A stretch of 39,468 bases of DNA from Bacteroidota bacterium. GTDB lineage: Bacteria; Bacteroidota; Bacteroidia; Flavobacteriales_F; PHOS-HE28. Each line of letters starts with the position of its first letter. Position 1 is the stretch's first letter. This document shows, in pieces, positions 24,743 through 32,160 of this stretch. The stretch spans positions 1-39,468 of the forward strand of contig JAEZDL010000220.1 of the NCBI GenBank assembly GCA_023418095.1, written 5' to 3'. The translations under genes and the position numbers were made by a program. The notes beneath the pieces were generated by a model. It was not told where the DNA came from and made no database searches. It saw nothing but the letters and a program-made list of their open reading frames with translations.

Positions 24743-24818
24743 CGGGCTATCCGCTGCAAGTCCGCGCTCGCAAAGCCTCGCTTGCGGGCTTTTCGCTTCT
24801 ATCCCTTTCGCACTTCCC
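24743..24818 (+). repeat. dispersed Bacteroidota intergenic repeat, copy B
   Basis: CGGGCTATCCGCTGCAAGTC, then CGCGCTCGCAAAGCC, GCGGGCTTTTCGCTTCTATC and CCTTTCGC, matching copy A on the minus strand of 4091-4200 block for block. The central variable part is an imperfect hairpin. It sits directly before the purQ promoter. Confidence 0.75.
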
Positions 24819-24822
24819 GCCG

Positions 24823-24830
24823 TAACTTCG
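24823..24830 (+). promoter_or_regulatory. -7-like promoter element of purQ
   Basis: TAACTTCG, 28 bases before the purQ ATG; the same octamer serves rbfA and the ABC exporter gene. Confidence 0.5.
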
Positions 24831-24858
24831 CGGCGCGCACAAACGCCGCATCCACACC

Positions 24859-25548
24859 ATGAAGTTCGGAGTAGTGATCTTCCCCGGTTCCAATTGCGAT
24901 GAGGACATGATCCATGTGCTGGGCACCATCATGGGCCAGCAGGTGGAACGCCTCTGGCACAAGGACCATGATCTGAAAGGGGTGGACATGGTGGTGCTTC
25001 CCGGCGGATTTTCCTTCGGCGACTACTTGCGCTCCGGCGCGATCGCGCGCTTTTCTCCGATCATGCAGGAAGTGGCACAGCACGCGAAAAAAGGCGGATT
25101 GGTCTTCGGTGTTTGCAATGGTTTCCAGGTGCTTTGCGAGGCCGGACTACTTCCCGGCGCTTTGCTTCACAACAAGGAGCAGAAATTCATCTCGAAGAAC
25201 ACGTGGATCAAACCGATCAGCAAGCGCACGATCATTACCCGATCGCTCCCCGATCGGCCATTGCGGATCCCGATCGCGCATGGTGAAGGCCGCTACCACG
25301 CCAGCGCCGATGTGCTCGCCGAACTGAAAGCCAACGATCAAGTGCTGTTCCGCTATTGCAACGCGACCGGCATGGTCACCGATGAGGCCAACGAGAACGG
25401 CAGCAAGGAGAACATCGCCGGCATCTGCAACAAAGGCCGCAATGTCTTCGGCATGATGCCGCACCCCGAGCGCGCCGCCGATCCGCGCCTCGGCAACACC
25501 GATGGGAAGTTGCTCTTCGAATCGCTGCTGCAGGCGGTTCCGGCGTAG
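24859..25548 (+). CDS. purQ: phosphoribosylformylglycinamidine synthase, glutaminase subunit
   Basis: 229 residues, the size of stand-alone PurQ. Class I glutamine amidotransferase: FGVVIFPGSNCDED at the start, VVLPGGFSFGDYLR near 46-58, nucleophile Cys86 in FGVCNGFQ, and His202/Glu204 in MMPHPERA. It supplies ammonia to PurL for the fourth step of purine synthesis (FGAR to FGAM). A separate PurQ implies small PurL and PurS elsewhere in the genome; neither is in this window. Monocistronic, its stop adjoining the convergent CotH gene. Confidence 0.96.
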   Translation: MKFGVVIFPGSNCDEDMIHVLGTIMGQQVERLWHKDHDLKGVDMVVLPGGFSFGDYLRSGAIARFSPIMQEVAQHAKKGGLVFGVCNGFQVLCEAGLLPGALLHNKEQKFISKNTWIKPISKRTIITRSLPDRPLRIPIAHGEGRYHASADVLAELKANDQVLFRYCNATGMVTDEANENGSKENIAGICNKGRNVFGMMPHPERAADPRLGNTDGKLLFESLLQAVPA

Positions 25549-25549
25549 C

Positions 25550-27610
25550 CTATTTTCCGATCTTCGGTTTTATCGATCGTATTCTCGCCGGATCGAAGGT
25601 GAAGGTGTTTCCCTTCACTTGAGATCCGCTCCACGAAACGGATCGGTCCTTCTCTTCCAACTCGATCTCCACACGGTATTCGATCCCGGCGAAAAGTTGG
25701 ATCTTCTGTTTTCCCGATCGCAACGGCAGGCCGTTGATCCACATTGTCCCGGTCGTAGCATCCGGCACATCGATCGTTACTGTTTGAAGGTTTTTTTCAG
25801 TCCGATCGGAGAGGTGTTCCATCACGATCGCCCCACGCAACTGCAGGAATTCCCTCAGATGCGAATGTGAATCAGCCGGCGAAGGGCCGTTCAACCGATC
25901 AGCCCAGAACGCATTATCGCGTTCCAATTCCTCGCGGTTCTCCTGGTAGATACTATCAGCGATCGGAACGGTGCGATCTGCCGCTAAAAGCGTCGCATTC
26001 AACGTGGACATCCGCGCAAGAAGCATTCGCTGAAGATCCGGATCGGAAAGTAGTTGCGGGAAGTACGGCGTTTCGATCCCCGGCGAAGTCGCCATCCGCT
26101 CCAGGCTGTTGTCGGTCACCGGCGCCCAAAGGTCCATATCGAACAGCACCCATTTCCACCGGCCATCTTCTGTTCGCGTTCTGTAGGTGCGCACGTTCAG
26201 GTCGTGATCGGCGCGGCCGGTGAACAGGTCGAAACACGCGAGATCGATCAGGCTTTCCAGATCGAAGTATTTATCCAACGTATCGATCGGCGCCCCAACG
26301 AGCAATTTGCTCAAACCCCACTTGTAGTGTTCATCACTTCCCTCCACGATCTCCTGAGCCGGACCTTCCAATACATCTACTTCTTCAGCACCTGAAAGAT
26401 CCCGCAACCATTGTGCATCCTTCGGCGGCATCCAGCGATAAAGGCCGTGATATTCCGCGTTCAGGTAAAGGTCGATAGGTTCCGATGGCTGCACGGCTAG
26501 TTCGATCCGCGGATCGGTCGCGATCGCTTCGATCAGCGTGTTGCGCAGGAACGCATGCGGACTTGCATCGGCGCGTAAGATCGCTTCATTGTAGGTCGAG
26601 CCATCGCGAAACCGGAAGGGTGTTGGGGGACTATCGTACCTGTTCCGCGCATAAAGCTTGAAGGATCTTTTCGGCAATCCGCGCGATCCGCTTCCACTGA
26701 TCCGCAATCCGACAGCGATCGTCGTTGTATCATCATCTTTCTGGAACCACGCGGGCCTTTCCCATTCGCGCCCGATCCGCGAGTAGTTCGCCGTCGATCC
26801 GTTCGATCCGATCCCGTTCAACGTGTCCCACAGATCGGGTTTTTCGATGATCAGCGATATCGCTGGCCGATCGGTTCTGATATGATACGTGCCGGTGAAT
26901 TCCTGGCCACCGATCCCTACCTTCGAGAACGCCCGTGCACGGATCGCAGTGGTCTTTTCGATCGGGATCGGACCGTTGTATTCCGATCCGTTCATCGTTC
27001 CCGGTTCGCTTCCATCCATGGTGAAGATGACCCGGTCACCATTCGCGTTCAATTTCAAGTTGAATGCACCGTCGAAGTGTCCGGGCGCCGGATCGGCGGT
27101 GATTTTCGCAGTGCGCTCTGCAGCTCCGATCGAAGCATTGTTCGATTTTCCCGGAGTTGCCGCAGAGAAGATCTTCCAGGTGCGCTCGCCATCGGGTTGC
27201 CGGCCGATGCTTTCATCCGCATAGAGTTTCGGCCAGGTGAACACATCGATGATCTTGGTTCCATTCGGTGCGATCAGCAAAAGCGATCCGCCTTCACGCG
27301 AAAGACGGAACGGCAGATGATCCGGTCCAAGTTCCGATCGTCCGTCACAGTAGAGAATGCGGAAGCCGCGCGGTGGAATCTTCAGTGAATTTTCGATCGC
27401 GTGTTGATCGCCAGCGATCACCAGCCGCATCCCCATCAGGTCCACGGATCGGTTGGTCGGATTGTAGACCTCGATCCAGTCCGGCGAATCGCCACCGGCG
27501 TGAATAAGCGTGCGCTGGTTCGATGCCTGGATCTCGTTGATCAGCACCAGGGACTGCGCATGCGAAAGCGACACCCAAATAAGGCAGAAAGCGAGCGAAA
27601 CGGCCTTCAC
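25550..27610 (-). CDS. secreted lamin-tail/CotH-like protein
   Basis: 686 residues with a GTG start at 27610, which begins a signal peptide (MKAVSLAFCLIWVSLSHAQ); no ATG is available nearby. Domains: lamin tail domain (about 20-130, LVLINEIQASN, DWIEVYNPTNRSVDL, GFRILYCDG), a chitobiase/FN3-like sandwich (about 165-245, ITADPAPGHFDGAFNL and FTMDGSEP), and a CotH-type kinase-like domain (about 290-540: GLRISGSGSRGLPKRSFKLY, YLNAEYHGLYRW, DLACFDLFTGRADHDLNVRT, WVLFDMDLW). CotH proteins are atypical secreted protein kinases in spore formers and fungi. The C-terminus (about 600-686) is strand-rich and lacks an obvious sorting signal. Possible adhesin or extracellular modifying enzyme. Confidence 0.85.
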   Translation of the reverse strand: MKAVSLAFCLIWVSLSHAQSLVLINEIQASNQRTLIHAGGDSPDWIEVYNPTNRSVDLMGMRLVIAGDQHAIENSLKIPPRGFRILYCDGRSELGPDHLPFRLSREGGSLLLIAPNGTKIIDVFTWPKLYADESIGRQPDGERTWKIFSAATPGKSNNASIGAAERTAKITADPAPGHFDGAFNLKLNANGDRVIFTMDGSEPGTMNGSEYNGPIPIEKTTAIRARAFSKVGIGGQEFTGTYHIRTDRPAISLIIEKPDLWDTLNGIGSNGSTANYSRIGREWERPAWFQKDDDTTTIAVGLRISGSGSRGLPKRSFKLYARNRYDSPPTPFRFRDGSTYNEAILRADASPHAFLRNTLIEAIATDPRIELAVQPSEPIDLYLNAEYHGLYRWMPPKDAQWLRDLSGAEEVDVLEGPAQEIVEGSDEHYKWGLSKLLVGAPIDTLDKYFDLESLIDLACFDLFTGRADHDLNVRTYRTRTEDGRWKWVLFDMDLWAPVTDNSLERMATSPGIETPYFPQLLSDPDLQRMLLARMSTLNATLLAADRTVPIADSIYQENREELERDNAFWADRLNGPSPADSHSHLREFLQLRGAIVMEHLSDRTEKNLQTVTIDVPDATTGTMWINGLPLRSGKQKIQLFAGIEYRVEIELEEKDRSVSWSGSQVKGNTFTFDPARIRSIKPKIGK

Positions 27611-27614
27611 CGGC

Positions 27615-27622
27615 CGAAATTA
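27615..27622 (-). promoter_or_regulatory. -7-like element of the CotH gene
   Basis: TAATTTCG on the minus strand, 4 bases from the GTG start; implies a leaderless or nearly leaderless mRNA. Confidence 0.4.
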
Positions 27623-27667
27623 GAAGATTAAACCATATAATTCATCGACGAATACCTCTTGACAAAT

Positions 27668-27714
27668 TCACGCGGAAGGTGAAGGATCACGCCATCAAAG
27701 GGAATTCCGCGTGA
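27668..27714 (-). repeat. perfect 10-bp inverted repeat over the end of the 47-residue gene
   Basis: TCACGCGGAA (27668-27677) and TTCCGCGTGA (27705-27714) pair perfectly around a 27-base loop that contains the stop codon at 27695-27697. No T-run follows, so it may protect the mRNA 3' end rather than terminate transcription. Confidence 0.5.
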
Positions 27715-27838
27715 CATAATATTTCCAGGCCACCATCAGCTTCTGGAACTTGGAGAGCCGGTTGAGATCCTTATTCCAAAGTTTCGGAAGCAGGATCTTA
27801 TTCGCCCTGGCTAGCATGCGGAAGATCTTCTTCTTCAT
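27695..27838 (-). CDS. 47-residue basic protein, translationally coupled to the CDF transporter
   Basis: MKKKIFRMLARANKILLPKL, then WNKDLNRLSKFQKLMVAWKY, then YVTRNSL. Its ATG shares one base with the TGA of the cation transporter gene (TGATG). It is basic and mostly helical, with aromatic residues near the end (AWKYYVT). Very small proteins of this shape are common in Bacteroidota; I recall similar ones carrying the doubtful label SsrA-binding protein, which is not correct for a 47-residue chain lacking the SmpB barrel. Function unknown; binding to RNA or membrane is plausible from charge only. Confidence 0.8.
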   Translation of the reverse strand: MKKKIFRMLARANKILLPKLWNKDLNRLSKFQKLMVAWKYYVTRNSL

Positions 27839-28746
27839 CAATGAGCTTCCGGTTTGCATGGTACATCAGCCAATTCGATCTCGATCGTGGTGTGATCGAT
27901 ATGCATGGCGTGTAGGATGTCGCGTGCCTTGGATTTGATCGCAAGCGCTTCGCGGATCGATGTCTCACCGATCACCAGGTGAACCGTGTAGACCACGTAA
28001 TTTCCATCAAGGCTCCAGATATGCTGGTCGTGCACATCGATCACCTGGGGCAGTTGCAAAAGTTTTTCGCGCACACCTTCAGGCCCGATCGATGGTGGTT
28101 TGGCCTGCATGAGGATCTTGGTGCCGGATCGCAGCGTGCGCACGGCGTTGTAAAGGATGAAAACGCTTATCGCAATGCTGAGCAACGGATCGATCGCGGC
28201 GAAACTGGTATAGTGCATGATCACCGCACCGATCAGTACGGCGGCCCAGCCGAGCACATCCTCCAGAAGATGCAGGTAAACGCCGCGTTCGTTGAGCGAT
28301 CGGCCGCCGTGAAGGACCCAGGCCGCAATGCCGTGCATCACCAGCCCGAAAACCGCGAGCACGATCATGCCTTGCGTATGTGGTAACTCCGGCTCTAACA
28401 AACGCGGGATCGCCAGGCCGAGCATCACCAGCGATCCGATGATGAGCATGCCTGCCGCAAGCCAGCCGCCGAGCATGCTGTAGCGCCCGTAACCGTAGCT
28501 GTACAATTCGTCGCGGCTTCGCGTAGCGATGTTCTGCAGGTACCACGCGGCACCGAGCACGGCACAATCACCGAGGTCGTGCAACGCATCGGTCAGTATG
28601 GCGATGCTGCCGGTCCACAGGCCGCCGGCGGCTTCCACAGCAGTGAAGAAAAGGTTCAGGAAGAACGCGATCCGCAGCGCCTTTGTTGAATGCCGCGTCC
28701 GATCATGTGATGCATGATCATGGGCGCCATGATCGTGTACGTGCAC
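27838..28746 (-). CDS. czcD: cation diffusion facilitator (CzcD/ZitB-type zinc efflux)
   Basis: 302 residues. A His/Asp-rich cytoplasmic N-terminus (HVHDHGAHDHASHDRTRH), then six membrane helices between about 25 and 205. The metal site in helix 2 is LTDALHDLGDC (HxxxD) and in helix 5 YTSFAAIDPLLSIAI (here with S/D rather than HxxxD; the position should be checked). A cytoplasmic C-terminal ferredoxin-like domain (about 210-300) contains DVHDQHIWSLDGNYVVYTVH. Exports Zn or related divalent cations in exchange for protons. It starts 17 bases after the dnaG stop and is followed by a coupled 47-residue gene. Confidence 0.93.
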   Translation of the reverse strand: MHVHDHGAHDHASHDRTRHSTKALRIAFFLNLFFTAVEAAGGLWTGSIAILTDALHDLGDCAVLGAAWYLQNIATRSRDELYSYGYGRYSMLGGWLAAGMLIIGSLVMLGLAIPRLLEPELPHTQGMIVLAVFGLVMHGIAAWVLHGGRSLNERGVYLHLLEDVLGWAAVLIGAVIMHYTSFAAIDPLLSIAISVFILYNAVRTLRSGTKILMQAKPPSIGPEGVREKLLQLPQVIDVHDQHIWSLDGNYVVYTVHLVIGETSIREALAIKSKARDILHAMHIDHTTIEIELADVPCKPEAH

Positions 28747-28763
28747 TGAACAAAACTAACCGA

Positions 28764-30716
28764 TCAGCCCACCACTACGCGTCCTGTCTTCTTGGAGAGC
28801 TGCAGCTTGAAGGTGTTCTTCACTTGGATCTCCGCGAGCAGCAGCATCACCTCTTCATCCGTGGTGTTCTTCAACTTTTCCTGGAGGTCCTTGATCATTC
28901 GATCGAGCCGGCGTTCCTTCAGAATGTAAACGGCTTCCTCCAGCGCAGCGAACAGGATCTCATTCTCGCGCTTCACATGGATCTTGTGGCGATCCTTCCA
29001 ATTCGGGCTCAGTTGGTGTTTCTCCGTGATCAGGTCGATCGCGGTCTTTCGCCAATCCTCTTGTTCGTGCCCGACATATCGGCCTGCATCCACATTGCCG
29101 CCAAGGTTGCTTGTGTGGCGGTAATCCAGGTAGATCTCGCGAAAGATCGGATCATCGAAGAGGATGTTGTCCATCGCAAGCATCTCGAACATCAATTCAG
29201 CAACGGTCGTTTCCTCTTCAACTTTTTCTTCTTTATCGGGATCGAAGAACGGTGCCATCACTTTTTCGTGCCCATACCGGAGCAACATGCGCAACAGATC
29301 GCGTTCCTGCACGCTGGTGCCTTGTTCCTCGATCGTCGGTTGTGGCGCTGAAAGTTCCGGCGCCAGTTTTTCCTCCGGAACGTATGCTCCTTCGCCCAAC
29401 CCTTTTCGGTATCGCTTGCGCAACACCTTGTTCATCTCGCTCAGCAGCGCCTGCTCGTTCACCTGCAGCATGCGGCTGCATTGCTGTATGTACAGCGATC
29501 GCAGGATGTGATCGGGAACCAATGCGATGCTCTCGACGATCTCGTGGATCGCGGCCGACTTTTTCACCGGATCATCACCGCAATCGGCCATCAGCAGGCC
29601 AGCCTTGAAGACCAGGAAATCCTGCGCGGTGCGCGTGAGGTGATCGAGCACTTCGCTGCTGCTGCGGCTCTTCGCGAAACTGTCCGGATCCTCGCCTTCC
29701 GGAAAGGTCACCACCTTCACGTTCAATCCTTCGGCAAGGATCAGGTCGATCCCGCGGATGCTCGCCTTCATGCCAGCGGCATCACCATCGTACAGGATGC
29801 ACACCGTTGGAGCATAGCGCTTGATCAACCGCACCTGATCTTCGGTGAGACTGGTGCCGCTGCTGGCCACGACGTTCGCGATGCCCGATTGATGCAGGCT
29901 GATCACATCGGTGTAGCCTTCCACCAGGTAACAGAGTTCCTGTTCGGCGATCGCTTTTTTCGCCTGGAAGATCCCGTAGAGCGACTTGCTCTTCACATAG
30001 AGCAGACTTTCCGGCGAGTTGAAGTATTTCGGAAGTTTCTTGTCGCTCTTCAGCGTGCGCGCACCGAAGGCGATCACCTGTCCGCTCAATCCATGGATCG
30101 GAAAAGTGACGCGGCCCTGGAAGAAATCCCATGGCGTTCCATCCTCGCGACGTTTTATCCAACCGGCCTTTTCAAGCAGATCCGGATCGAAGCCGTGCGC
30201 GATCGCGGCGGTCGCGAATGCGTTGCCTTTTTCGGGAACATAACCAAGATCGAATTCCTTGATCGTGCGATCGCTGAAACCTCGTTCATGGAAATAGCTC
30301 AACCCGATCCGCTTTCCTTCCTCAGTGTTCCAAAGCTGATCGCTGCTCCACTTTTGCGCCCACGTCTGGATCACTGCGAGACTTTCGCGTTCGCTCTGCT
30401 CGATCTGTTGCTCGGGCGACTGTTCCTCTTCGGGCAGCTCGATCTGGTAACGTTTCGCCAGCCAGCGGATCGCTTCGATGTAGCTGAGGTGCTCGTGCTT
30501 GATCAGGAAAGTGATCGAATCACCGCTCTCGCCGCAACCGAAACATTTGAAGATACCCAGATTGGGTGTTACGTTGAACGACGGCGTTTTTTCGTTGTGG
30601 AACGGACAAAGTCCGAGGTATCGCGGACCTTTTTTCTTCAACGCAACGAACTCGCCCACGACCTCTTCCACACGCGCGGCTTCCTTTACCTGTTGTATGG
30701 CGTGCGGCTGGATCAT
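28764..30716 (-). CDS. dnaG: DNA primase
   Basis: 650 residues. N-terminal CHC2 zinc finger with CPFH (37-40) and CFGC (58-61), the RNA polymerase core (about 125-255, GRVTFPIHGLSGQVIAFGAR), and the Toprim domain (about 260-350) with the catalytic Glu in LVEGYTD and the metal-binding DxD in ILYDGDAAG. The C-terminal region (about 440-650) binds the helicase DnaB. It synthesises RNA primers for replication. Preceded by a TAAATTCG element; heads a possible operon with the CDF transporter and the 47-residue protein. Confidence 0.97.
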   Translation of the reverse strand: MIQPHAIQQVKEAARVEEVVGEFVALKKKGPRYLGLCPFHNEKTPSFNVTPNLGIFKCFGCGESGDSITFLIKHEHLSYIEAIRWLAKRYQIELPEEEQSPEQQIEQSERESLAVIQTWAQKWSSDQLWNTEEGKRIGLSYFHERGFSDRTIKEFDLGYVPEKGNAFATAAIAHGFDPDLLEKAGWIKRREDGTPWDFFQGRVTFPIHGLSGQVIAFGARTLKSDKKLPKYFNSPESLLYVKSKSLYGIFQAKKAIAEQELCYLVEGYTDVISLHQSGIANVVASSGTSLTEDQVRLIKRYAPTVCILYDGDAAGMKASIRGIDLILAEGLNVKVVTFPEGEDPDSFAKSRSSSEVLDHLTRTAQDFLVFKAGLLMADCGDDPVKKSAAIHEIVESIALVPDHILRSLYIQQCSRMLQVNEQALLSEMNKVLRKRYRKGLGEGAYVPEEKLAPELSAPQPTIEEQGTSVQERDLLRMLLRYGHEKVMAPFFDPDKEEKVEEETTVAELMFEMLAMDNILFDDPIFREIYLDYRHTSNLGGNVDAGRYVGHEQEDWRKTAIDLITEKHQLSPNWKDRHKIHVKRENEILFAALEEAVYILKERRLDRMIKDLQEKLKNTTDEEVMLLLAEIQVKNTFKLQLSKKTGRVVVG

Positions 30717-30729
30717 TTTTGAAGGGTCA

Positions 30730-30737
30730 CGAATTTA
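30730..30737 (-). promoter_or_regulatory. -7-like promoter element of dnaG
   Basis: TAAATTCG on the minus strand, 13 bases from the dnaG ATG. Confidence 0.45.
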
Positions 30738-30797
30738 AGCAGGAGAAGAGGACTGCGGGACCGATCTCTGAACCTGTAACAACTGAATGTGATGACA

Positions 30798-30834
30798 ACC
30801 ACTGATCGACAGTGATGAACACAGATGAATGACA
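30798..30834 (+). repeat. left inverted repeat of the GxxExxY unit
   Basis: ACCACTGATCGACAGTGATG then AACACAGATGAATGACA. It is built of 10-bp units close to RACACAGATG and matches the reverse complement of 31318-31356. Confidence 0.7.
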
Positions 30835-30892
30835 TTGCCAATGATCCGTTGGTCCAGATCATATCTCGTCGATCCTTCGGTAATTTCAAATT

Positions 30893-31276
30893 ATGATGGC
30901 AGAGGATGCGGAGGGTATGTTCTCTCTTGGAACCAAAGAGATCATTGGAGCTTCTTTTGAAGTGCTGAATACGATCGGTCATGGTTTGTTGGAAAAGGCA
31001 TATGAGAATGCCTTGTGCGTCGAACTTGGACTTCGAGTTATTCCGTTTTTGCAACAGCCGCGATTTCCGGTCATCTATAAATCCATATTGGTCGGTGAGT
31101 TCGTGCCGGATATCATTGTTCAAGAACGGATCGTTGTGGATACGAAGACGATCGAAAGGATCACGGATCATGAACTCGGACAGATGCTGAATTATTTACG
31201 GATCACGAACCTGCACATAGGTCTTATCGTCAATTTCAAAAGAGCCCGCCTGGAATGGAGAAGGGTTGCATTGTAG
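30893..31276 (+). CDS. GxxExxY protein (PD-(D/E)XK nuclease-like)
   Basis: 127 residues. The family name motif is present as GLLEKAY (31-37) in NTIGHGLLEKAYENAL. Further family features: PDIIVQERIVVDTKTIERI (72-90), LGQMLNYLRIT and HIGLIVNF near the end. The nuclease-like core is D73 and D83-x-K85; most relatives have ELK, here DTK, which still allows metal binding. Adjacent ATGs at 30893 and 30896 are possible starts. Biological role of this widespread family is unclear. The gene is flanked on both sides by inverted repeat tracts (30798-30834 and 31318-31356), suggesting a mobile or repeat-associated unit. Confidence 0.88.
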   Translation: MMAEDAEGMFSLGTKEIIGASFEVLNTIGHGLLEKAYENALCVELGLRVIPFLQQPRFPVIYKSILVGEFVPDIIVQERIVVDTKTIERITDHELGQMLNYLRITNLHIGLIVNFKRARLEWRRVAL

Positions 31277-31317
31277 ATCTATGATCAAGAAGAAGATCTT
31301 TTCTATTGATCGATAAT

Positions 31318-31356
31318 TGTCACTTAGATCTGTGTTCATCTGTGTCCATCTGTGGT
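31318..31356 (-). repeat. right inverted repeat of the GxxExxY unit
   Basis: On the minus strand ACCACAGATGGACACAGATG then AACACAGATCTAAGTGACA: three units of 10 bp. It begins about 40 bases after the GxxExxY stop. Confidence 0.75.
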
Positions 31357-31452
31357 GTAATACCAAGCGCATGAAAGCAAGCTGATCGATCGCCGGGCCG
31401 AACCGGTCCGTATCTGTCGATAACTCGATCCATTGCGGATCCGATCGAAGTT

Positions 31453-32157
31453 TTGTTGCTTCGTCACAAGTCCCGATCGAAATTGGAAACACTCAAGTTC
31501 ATCGCACTGGCGATCCATATCGCGGCAGGTTCGGTCGCACTGATCACCGGTGGGATCAACTTGATCGCACAGAAAGGTGGCATGCGGCACAGATGGATCG
31601 GAAGGACATTTGCCTTATCGATGTATTCCGTTGCGATCTCGTCACTGGTACTTTCTCTCATCATCGCCAGCGAATTCCTGTTCTGTCTTGGTGTTTTCAC
31701 ATTCTACATGACATGGAACGGCGAGCGCGCCGCGAAATTCCGCACGGTTGAATTGCGCCGGAGCGATATGGTGGTGCTGCTGATCGGTTTATTGAACAAT
31801 GCAGCGATGTTCGCGATCGGCGATCCGGTGTTGATCAGGCTAGGCATCTTGAGCGCCGTGTTGATCGCAGGAGAGATCCGCCTGATGTTGCAGATGCGAA
31901 GGAATTGGATCGCGCCAAAGAATGCGTGGTTGAGAAGGCACATCGGCATGATCATCGGTTCTTACATCGCGACTTCCACGGCGTTCCTGGTGGTGAACAT
32001 TTCCGGTGGCCCGTGGCCCGCGTGGCTTCCATGGGCGCTCCCTTCCATGATCGGCGTACCGATCATAGTGTATTGGTCGATCAAGGTCTCGAAAGTGGAT
32101 CGATCGAAGAGAACAAAAAAGGATCAGCCGGTGTTACATCGAAGAACGATCGGATGA
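31453..32157 (+). CDS. DUF2306-like integral membrane protein
   Basis: Up to 234 residues from TTG at 31453; no ATG occurs before residue 44, and TTG at 31483 (ETLKFIALAIHIAAG follows) is an equally good start. Six or seven membrane helices. The opening HIAAGSVALITGGINLIAQK with GGMRHRWIGRTF (His and Arg residues next to helices) matches the DUF2306 membrane family as I know it, possibly haem- or quinone-related but uncharacterised. C-terminus basic. It lies between the GxxExxY unit and the convergent methyltransferase gene. Confidence 0.7.
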   Translation: MLLRHKSRSKLETLKFIALAIHIAAGSVALITGGINLIAQKGGMRHRWIGRTFALSMYSVAISSLVLSLIIASEFLFCLGVFTFYMTWNGERAAKFRTVELRRSDMVVLLIGLLNNAAMFAIGDPVLIRLGILSAVLIAGEIRLMLQMRRNWIAPKNAWLRRHIGMIIGSYIATSTAFLVVNISGGPWPAWLPWALPSMIGVPIIVYWSIKVSKVDRSKRTKKDQPVLHRRTIG

Positions 32158-32160
32158 CCT

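Noticed and set aside
30713..31171. 152-codon minus-strand ORF over the GxxExxY gene
   Set aside because: It is antisense to a recognisable protein and has no family features or start context.
31318..31356. 10-bp periodic repeat considered as a CRISPR array remnant
   Set aside because: Units are 10 bp, contiguous and without unique spacers; no cas gene is near.
31981..32160. Possible toxin-antitoxin or second subunit next to the methyltransferase
   Set aside because: This is only the 3' end of the DUF2306-like gene; the genes end convergently three bases apart.
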